A DNA stretch of 9,632 nt from Flavobacteriaceae bacterium. Its GTDB lineage: Bacteria > Bacteroidota > Bacteroidia > Flavobacteriales > Flavobacteriaceae. Where the stretch lies: the NCBI GenBank assembly GCA_020347545.1, contig CP070731.1, positions 53,414-63,045 on the forward strand, given 5' to 3'. This document shows, piece after piece, positions 5,464-9,632 of the stretch. Made by a program: the position numbers and the translations under genes. The notes below the pieces were generated by a model. The model did no database searches, had not been told where the DNA came from, and worked only from the letters and a program-made list of their open reading frames with translations. Each line of letters starts with the position of its first letter. Position 1 is the stretch's first letter.

Positions 5464-8067
5464 TTGGCTAAATCTAAAAAAGTGACACCCTTGATGTTGC
5501 AGTACAACAGCATCAAAACCAAGTATCCCGATGCCATGCTTCTGTTTAGAGTTGGTGATTTTTACGAAACTTTTGGCGAGGATGCAAAAATAGCCGCTAA
5601 GGTCCTTGGAATCATCTTAACAAAACGAGGAGCAGGGTCTGAAAGTGAAACTGCTTTAGCCGGATTTCCCCATCACTCTCTGAACACCTACCTGCCAAAA
5701 TTGGTGAAGGCAGGACTCAGAGTTGCGATTTGTGATCAGCTCGAAGATCCGAAAATGACCAAAAAAATAGTCAAAAGAGGCGTTACCGAACTGGTAACTC
5801 CCGGAGTGGCACTGAGTGATGAAGTACTCCACTCAAAAACCAATAATTTTTTGGCTTCGGTACATTTTGGAAAAAAAATAATCGGTATTTCCTTTCTTGA
5901 TGTTTCTACCGGAGAATTTATTACTTCACAGGGAAACTCGGAGTATATTGATAAGTTACTACAGAATTTTCGTCCAAGTGAAATTTTGGTTCAGAAAGAT
6001 TTCAAGGTTCGATTCAGAGAATTATTCGGCAATCATTTCTATACCTTTTTTCTGGATGACTGGATTTTTAAAGAGGAAGCTTCGAATGAAATTCTTACAG
6101 GTCATTTTAAAGTTGCTTCTTTAAAAGGATTTGGAGTTGAAGACCTGAAAGAAGGGCTTATTGCGTCAGGAGTAATCATGCATTATCTCTCCGAGACACA
6201 GCATCATCAGCTGGAACATATTTCCAACATCCAGCGACTGTATGAAAATGATTTTGTCTGGATGGATAAATTTACGGTCAGAAACCTTGAGTTGTACCAA
6301 AGAAACAACCCGGAGGCTGTTACCCTGCTTGATGTGATTGATTCAACGATTTCTCCAATGGGTGGCAGAATGCTGAAAAGATGGCTTGCGCTTCCATTGA
6401 AAAATATTGAAGAAATTCGAACACGGCAAGAAGTAGTTCGCTATTTCATTCAAAAAGAGGAGGATCTGGAATTTCTTAATCATCATTTAGATCAAATCAG
6501 TGATCTCGAAAGACTCATCTCAAAACTTGCAACGGGAAAAATCAATCCAAGAGAAGTTGTTCTTTTAAAAGATTCCCTTGAAGCGATACTTCCCTTAAGA
6601 GACCGCGCTTTAAGCAGTAACCATAAAACACTGATCTCATTAGCCGAGGAAATTGATCCAAATTTAGAGTTGATAAAGCAAATCGACTCCACCCTTGAAG
6701 AAAACGCCCCAATTCTTATCAGCAAAGGAAACGTTATTAAAAAAGGTGTAAACAGTGAATTAGATGAACTCAGAAAAATTTCATCTTCAGGAAAAGCTTA
6801 TCTGGACCATATTGTAGAGCGCGAAATTGAACGCACCCAAATCTCAAGTCTAAAAATAGCTTTCAATAACGTATTTGGCTACTACATTGAAGTACGAAAC
6901 ACCCATAAAGCTAAAGTGCCTGAAAATTGGATCAGGAAACAGACACTTGTATCCGCAGAAAGATACATCACTGAAGAGTTAAAAGAGTATGAATCGAAAA
7001 TTCTTGGAGCACAGGAAAAGATAGGAATTCTTGAAAATACCATCTATCAGGATTTACTTCAAAACCTACATCCTCATATCATAAAAATTCAGAAGGCGGC
7101 TAAAATAATTGCCCAACTGGATTGCCTGGGATCTTTTGCCAAGGTCGCCATTCAAAATAATTACGTCAGGCCTGTGGTTGATGATTCAACGGTAATTGAG
7201 ATCAGTAATGGAAGACACCCTGTAATCGAAAAACAACTGCCAACTGGAGAACACTATGTGGCCAACGATGTGGTGCTGAACAGGGAGCAGCAGCAAATTA
7301 TAATGATCACCGGTCCGAACATGAGTGGAAAGTCGGCCATTTTGAGGCAAACCGCCCTCATCGTTTTATTGGGTCAAATAGGATCTTATGTGCCTGCCCA
7401 AAATGCAAAATTCGGAATCGTTGATAAAATCTTTACCAGGGTAGGTGCCAGTGATAACATATCCATGGGAGAATCAACCTTTATGGTTGAAATGAACGAA
7501 ACGGCCAATATCCTGAACAATCTTTCTGAGAGGAGCCTTATCCTCCTCGATGAAATCGGAAGAGGAACAAGTACCTATGACGGAATTTCCATTGCCTGGG
7601 CGATAGCTGAATATCTTCATGAGCACCCGACCAGATCGAAAACTTTGTTTGCAACCCATTATCACGAGCTCAATGATATGAGCCAGACTTTTGAAAGGAT
7701 CAAAAATTTCAATGTGTCTGTTAAAGAGCTTAAGGATAAGGTTATATTTATTCGTAAACTGGTTCCGGGGGGAAGTAAGCACAGTTTTGGAATTCATGTG
7801 GCCAAGCTGGCAGGAATGCCAAGCCCCGTGCTTCACAGGGCCAATAAAATGATGAGTCATCTTGAAAAAAGCCATGCCTCTGAAGAGATACAGGAAAAAC
7901 TTAAGAAGGCCTCTGAAAAAGACATTCAGCTGAGCTTTATCAATCTTGATGACCCCTTGCTCGAAGAGATCAAAGATGAGATCTTAAGCACGAATATAGA
8001 TGCACTGACTCCCATAGAAGCATTGATGAAGCTCAACGAGATCAAAAGGATGCTTTCTAAAAAATAA
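5464..8067 (+). CDS. mutS: DNA mismatch repair protein MutS
   Basis: This 867-residue protein recognises mismatches and small loops and starts methyl-independent repair with MutL. The N-terminal mismatch-binding domain has the F-x-E motif (F33, E35 in GDFYETFG), where Phe stacks on the mispaired base. Connector, core and clamp regions follow to about residue 560. The C-terminal ABC-type ATPase carries Walker A GPNMSGKS (617-624), ST-MGES in the signature region, Walker B LILLDE (692-697), GRGTSTYDG and the H-motif ATHYHEL with H732. Length is normal and the protein is intact. The start is a TTG: an in-frame stop lies at 5449-5451 with no ATG or GTG after it, and the resulting MAKSKKVTPLMLQYN matches the family N-terminus. 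A full promoter precedes it. No mutL is nearby. Confidence 0.98.
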   Translation: MAKSKKVTPLMLQYNSIKTKYPDAMLLFRVGDFYETFGEDAKIAAKVLGIILTKRGAGSESETALAGFPHHSLNTYLPKLVKAGLRVAICDQLEDPKMTKKIVKRGVTELVTPGVALSDEVLHSKTNNFLASVHFGKKIIGISFLDVSTGEFITSQGNSEYIDKLLQNFRPSEILVQKDFKVRFRELFGNHFYTFFLDDWIFKEEASNEILTGHFKVASLKGFGVEDLKEGLIASGVIMHYLSETQHHQLEHISNIQRLYENDFVWMDKFTVRNLELYQRNNPEAVTLLDVIDSTISPMGGRMLKRWLALPLKNIEEIRTRQEVVRYFIQKEEDLEFLNHHLDQISDLERLISKLATGKINPREVVLLKDSLEAILPLRDRALSSNHKTLISLAEEIDPNLELIKQIDSTLEENAPILISKGNVIKKGVNSELDELRKISSSGKAYLDHIVEREIERTQISSLKIAFNNVFGYYIEVRNTHKAKVPENWIRKQTLVSAERYITEELKEYESKILGAQEKIGILENTIYQDLLQNLHPHIIKIQKAAKIIAQLDCLGSFAKVAIQNNYVRPVVDDSTVIEISNGRHPVIEKQLPTGEHYVANDVVLNREQQQIIMITGPNMSGKSAILRQTALIVLLGQIGSYVPAQNAKFGIVDKIFTRVGASDNISMGESTFMVEMNETANILNNLSERSLILLDEIGRGTSTYDGISIAWAIAEYLHEHPTRSKTLFATHYHELNDMSQTFERIKNFNVSVKELKDKVIFIRKLVPGGSKHSFGIHVAKLAGMPSPVLHRANKMMSHLEKSHASEEIQEKLKKASEKDIQLSFINLDDPLLEEIKDEILSTNIDALTPIEALMKLNEIKRMLSKK

Positions 8068-8077
8068 GCCCGTACTC

Positions 8078-8134
8078 AAGGTAAAATATATTACTTAACT
8101 TCATGTCAAAATAGTGAACATGAAACCTTACCTT
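8078..8134. repeat. Nested inverted repeats downstream of mutS
   Basis: Outer arms AAGGTAA (8078-8084) and TTACCTT (8128-8134) enclose inner arms TTCATGT (8100-8106) and ACATGAA (8118-8124); both pairs are perfect 7-bp complements. The structure begins 10 nt after the mutS stop and could fold at the 3' end of its mRNA. There is no U-tract after it, so it is not a standard intrinsic terminator. The inner right arm contains the ATG of the small lipoprotein-like frame. Confidence 0.35.
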
Positions 8135-8272
8135 AATTTCTTCTGCCTCCATTTGTTTATTTCATTTTCCTGCACACATAAAACAGGGGAAAATATACCT
8201 GAAATCAGTATTATGACCTCTTTCAAAAATAAAAATGGCATGGTCCTTGAAAACGTGATTTGCATTGCCTAA
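8120..8272 (+). CDS. Possible small lipoprotein, 50 residues, unrecognised
   Basis: The frame encodes 50 residues beginning MKPYLNFFCLHLFISFSC. This looks like a short Bacteroidota lipoprotein signal: a basic residue, a hydrophobic run, then a lipobox-like SFSC with C18 as the lipidation site. The remaining 32 residues (THKTGENIPEIS onward, with K/N/E-rich stretches) match nothing I recognise. It fills most of the 237-nt gap between mutS and tatA and ends 6 nt before the tatA -7 element; its 3' end overlaps the candidate tatA -33. No Shine-Dalgarno site and no promoter of its own are evident, and its start codon lies in an inverted-repeat arm. It may be a real small gene, the remnant of a longer lipoprotein gene, or chance. 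No paralogue is seen in the window. Confidence 0.3.
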   Translation: MKPYLNFFCLHLFISFSCTHKTGENIPEISIMTSFKNKNGMVLENVICIA

Positions 8273-8286
8273 TTATATTATCTTTG
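8259..8286 (+). promoter_or_regulatory. tatA promoter (-33 TTTG, 16-nt spacer, -7 TATCTTTG)
   Basis: TTTG (8259-8262) and TATCTTTG (8279-8286) are 16 nt apart. The -7 octamer is identical to that of the mutS promoter. The transcript would start near 8291, about 14 nt before the tatA ATG. An AGGA (8299-8302) sits 2 nt before that ATG. Confidence 0.6.
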
Positions 8287-8304
8287 TAAAGTAATTTTAG
8301 GAAT

Positions 8305-8589
8305 ATGTTTTTATTTATTAGCGGAGCTGAGATTTTTATTATCCTTGTTATCGTAGTGATGCTTTTTGGGGCTGACAAACTCCCTGAGCTGGCCCGTGGT
8401 CTGGGTAAGGGTATGCAGCAGCTTAAAAATGCCACTAATGAAGTAAAAAAGGAAATCTCTGAAGGAGCAAAAAAGCAGGGAATAGATACGGATCTTACAA
8501 AAGATATTAAAAAGGATATCAAGAATATCAAGAATAAGGTCCAGGACAATATAGATGACCTTACCGGTCCAATCAAACGAAACTTTTAA
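8305..8589 (+). CDS. tatA: Sec-independent (twin-arginine) translocase subunit TatA
   Basis: This 94-residue protein has the TatA/Hcf106 layout. There is a short N-terminal membrane helix (about 5-21, AEIFIILVIVVMLFG), the F21-G22 hinge, and an amphipathic helix from about 24 to 45 (KLPELARGLGKGMQQLKNA). A charged, Lys/Asp-rich cytoplasmic tail with repeating DIKKDIKNIKNK heptad-like character follows. TatA forms the pore that exports folded, twin-arginine-signal proteins with TatC. The FG hinge favours TatA over TatB (which usually has a GP pair), although the KLPEL sequence is also found in dual-function TatA proteins. No tatC is in the window. A strong promoter lies directly upstream, and the PAP2 phosphatase gene starts 6 nt after the stop, so the two are probably co-transcribed. 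Confidence 0.95.
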   Translation: MFLFISGAEIFIILVIVVMLFGADKLPELARGLGKGMQQLKNATNEVKKEISEGAKKQGIDTDLTKDIKKDIKNIKNKVQDNIDDLTGPIKRNF

Positions 8590-8595
8590 TTTAAT

Positions 8596-9177
8596 TTGAG
8601 TCTTTTAGATAAAATTATTCATTTCGATAAAGAACTTTTGATCTTTATCAATACGATGGGTTCTGAAAACTGGGACGGTTTCTGGTTGCTCCTTACCAAT
8701 CAGCTGAGCTGGATTCCCCTGTACCTTCTGTTTTTTTATTTGATTTTCAAATCCTTTGGTTGGAAAAAAGGAGTTGTCATGATTTTACTCACGGCTTTAA
8801 TGATTACTTTTTCGGATCAGTTTACAGTATTTCTGAAAAATTATTTTGAAAGGCTCAGGCCAAACAGGGACCCTTCTATTAATGATATTATCAGAATTGT
8901 TAAAAATAATTCAAGTTATAGCTTTGTATCAGGTCATGCCACCACTTCAACTGCCGTTACCCTGTTGATGTATTTGACCTTAAAGAAAGATTACAAATAC
9001 ACGATCTTCTTCTTCATCTGGCCTTTACTATTCAGTTACAGCAGGATGTATCTGGGTGTTCACTTTCCCGCGGATGTGATAACGGGAGCGCTTCTCGGTT
9101 TATTTATTGGTTATTTGTTCTATGAATTGAGCCTCATCCTGCTCAAAAAGCTGGATGCCCGGTTTAAACAACCATAA
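8596..9177 (+). CDS. PAP2 family membrane phosphatase
   Basis: This 193-residue integral membrane protein has the full PAP2 catalytic signature: K81-x6-R88-P89 (KNYFERLRP), S112-G113-H114 (SFVSGH, with Val instead of the usual Pro before SGH), and S149-R150-x5-H156-x3-D160. H156 is the expected nucleophile and H114 the acid/base. About five membrane helices surround these loops, placing the active site at the periplasmic face. Family members hydrolyse phosphatidic acid, lipid A phosphates or undecaprenyl pyrophosphate; the substrate cannot be told here. The start is TTG at 8596: the tatA stop is in the same frame just upstream with no ATG or GTG between, and the next ATG (residue 21) would remove conserved residues such as DKELLIFIN. 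Its 3' end overlaps the convergent acyltransferase gene by 14 nt. Confidence 0.94.
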   Translation: MSLLDKIIHFDKELLIFINTMGSENWDGFWLLLTNQLSWIPLYLLFFYLIFKSFGWKKGVVMILLTALMITFSDQFTVFLKNYFERLRPNRDPSINDIIRIVKNNSSYSFVSGHATTSTAVTLLMYLTLKKDYKYTIFFFIWPLLFSYSRMYLGVHFPADVITGALLGLFIGYLFYELSLILLKKLDARFKQP

Positions 9178-9632
9178 GATTACATCCTCGAATATCAGAA
9201 TGGTCGAATCGACCCAGTATTTCAAACTCATCCCGACCTGTTTCCCGTCCAAGATCCTGAGTGGCAATAAAAGAAATTGAGTTTAGGTTTGCCAGATCCA
9301 CAATGTTTACCCCACCTGTTTTACCCGGCTTCAATATAGTCATCGGATCTTCGGTATCTCTTATTAAAACTTTCATCCAGGGAGGTGTTTTAAAAATTCC
9401 ATCGCCTTTTGAATAGGCTTGAGAAAATAGCTCCGTCATACCGTACTCCGAGTGAATTTTATCTACTCCAAAACCCTGACATAGAATGGCGTGAAGTTCA
9501 TCTCTTACAATTTCTTTTCTTCTTCCCTTCATTCCCCCTGTTTCCATAACAACTGTATTTTTTAATTGAAATTGTCGGTTCTCGATCAGGTCAAGTAAGG
9601 CATAAGTCACGCCTATCAGTATCACTTTCTCT
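9164..9632 (-). CDS. LuxE/PaaK-like acyltransferase (acyl-protein synthetase family), partial
   Basis: Only the C-terminal 155 residues are present; the frame stays open to the window edge. The motif HSEYGMTELFSQ (adenylate-forming superfamily YGxTE core) and the downstream block GKTGGVNIVDLANLNSISFIATQDLG followed by GRDEFEILGRFDHSDIRGCN match the C-terminal half of LuxE-like acyl-protein synthetases and phenylacetate-CoA ligase relatives. The last carries the hinge-like D-x-S-D-I-RG element. VVMETGGMKGRR upstream resembles the glycine-rich loop region. Such enzymes activate a carboxylic acid as an adenylate or transfer an acyl group; no luciferase or fatty-acid reductase genes are visible, so light production is not suggested. 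In Bacteroidota the proteins are often called simply acyl transferase, and the substrate is unknown. The stop lies inside the 3' end of the convergent PAP2 gene. Confidence 0.8.
   Translation of the reverse strand, partial: EKVILIGVTYALLDLIENRQFQLKNTVVMETGGMKGRRKEIVRDELHAILCQGFGVDKIHSEYGMTELFSQAYSKGDGIFKTPPWMKVLIRDTEDPMTILKPGKTGGVNIVDLANLNSISFIATQDLGRETGRDEFEILGRFDHSDIRGCNLMVV

Noticed and set aside
7474..7875. Open frame of 133 codons on the minus strand inside mutS
   Set aside because: It is antisense to the highly conserved MutS ATPase region, and the translation shows no domain.
8223..8576. Long open frame (117 codons) on the minus strand, antisense to tatA
   Set aside because: It is a mirror of the tatA reading frame; TatA is clearly the real product, and the antisense translation resembles no family and has no promoter.
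9164..9632. Part of a bioluminescence (lux) operon
   Set aside because: LuxE-like acyltransferases are common in Bacteroidota without lux genes, and no luciferase or reductase gene is present.
1..9632. CRISPR array, mobile element, tRNA/rRNA or defence island
   Set aside because: No regularly spaced repeats, transposase, integrase, terminal repeats or cloverleaf-like sequence was seen; gene content is housekeeping throughout.

Overview
The window reads as an ordinary stretch of housekeeping chromosome from a Bacteroidota bacterium, most likely a member of the Flavobacteriia. Three things point there. The DNA is AT-rich with weak or absent Shine-Dalgarno sequences. Several genes are preceded by the Bacteroidota -7 element TAnnTTTG. 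The protein types, including a DUF3109-like protein, a reduced one-domain flavoprotein, an S41 peptidase paired with a dCMP deaminase, TatA next to a PAP2 phosphatase, and a LuxE-like acyltransferase, are typical of that group.

Left part (1-1739): a Cys-rich DUF3109-like protein runs leftward off the edge. Divergent from it is a two-gene unit encoding a MarC-family membrane protein and, 6 nt later, a small FAD-binding protein. Middle-left (1762-4409): three leftward genes encode, in order of transcription, a TrmH/SpoU RNA methyltransferase, a dCMP deaminase and an S41 carboxy-terminal processing peptidase. The last two overlap by 8 nt. Centre (4410-8067): two rightward genes encode a stand-alone iron-sulfur type CysH (APS reductase) and full-length MutS, which starts with TTG. 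Right part (8068-9632): a possible 50-residue lipoprotein frame, then a tatA-PAP2 phosphatase operon (the phosphatase also starts with TTG). This converges on, and overlaps by 14 nt, a leftward LuxE/PaaK-like acyltransferase cut by the window edge.

The genes do not form one pathway. They cover mismatch repair (MutS), pyrimidine nucleotide supply (dCMP deaminase), RNA modification (TrmH family), sulfate reduction (CysH), protein export and periplasmic proteolysis (TatA, S41 peptidase) and lipid phosphate hydrolysis (PAP2). I see no tRNA, rRNA, CRISPR array, insertion sequence, phage gene or evident defence system, and I do not see an obviously new multi-gene system. The observations most worth a second look are smaller: a likely start correction for cysH, a perfect 10-bp palindrome upstream of it, TTACCT/AGGTAA dyads on both sides of mutS, two TTG start codons, a TrxR-like flavoprotein lacking the NADPH domain and CxxC, and the small lipoprotein-like frame.
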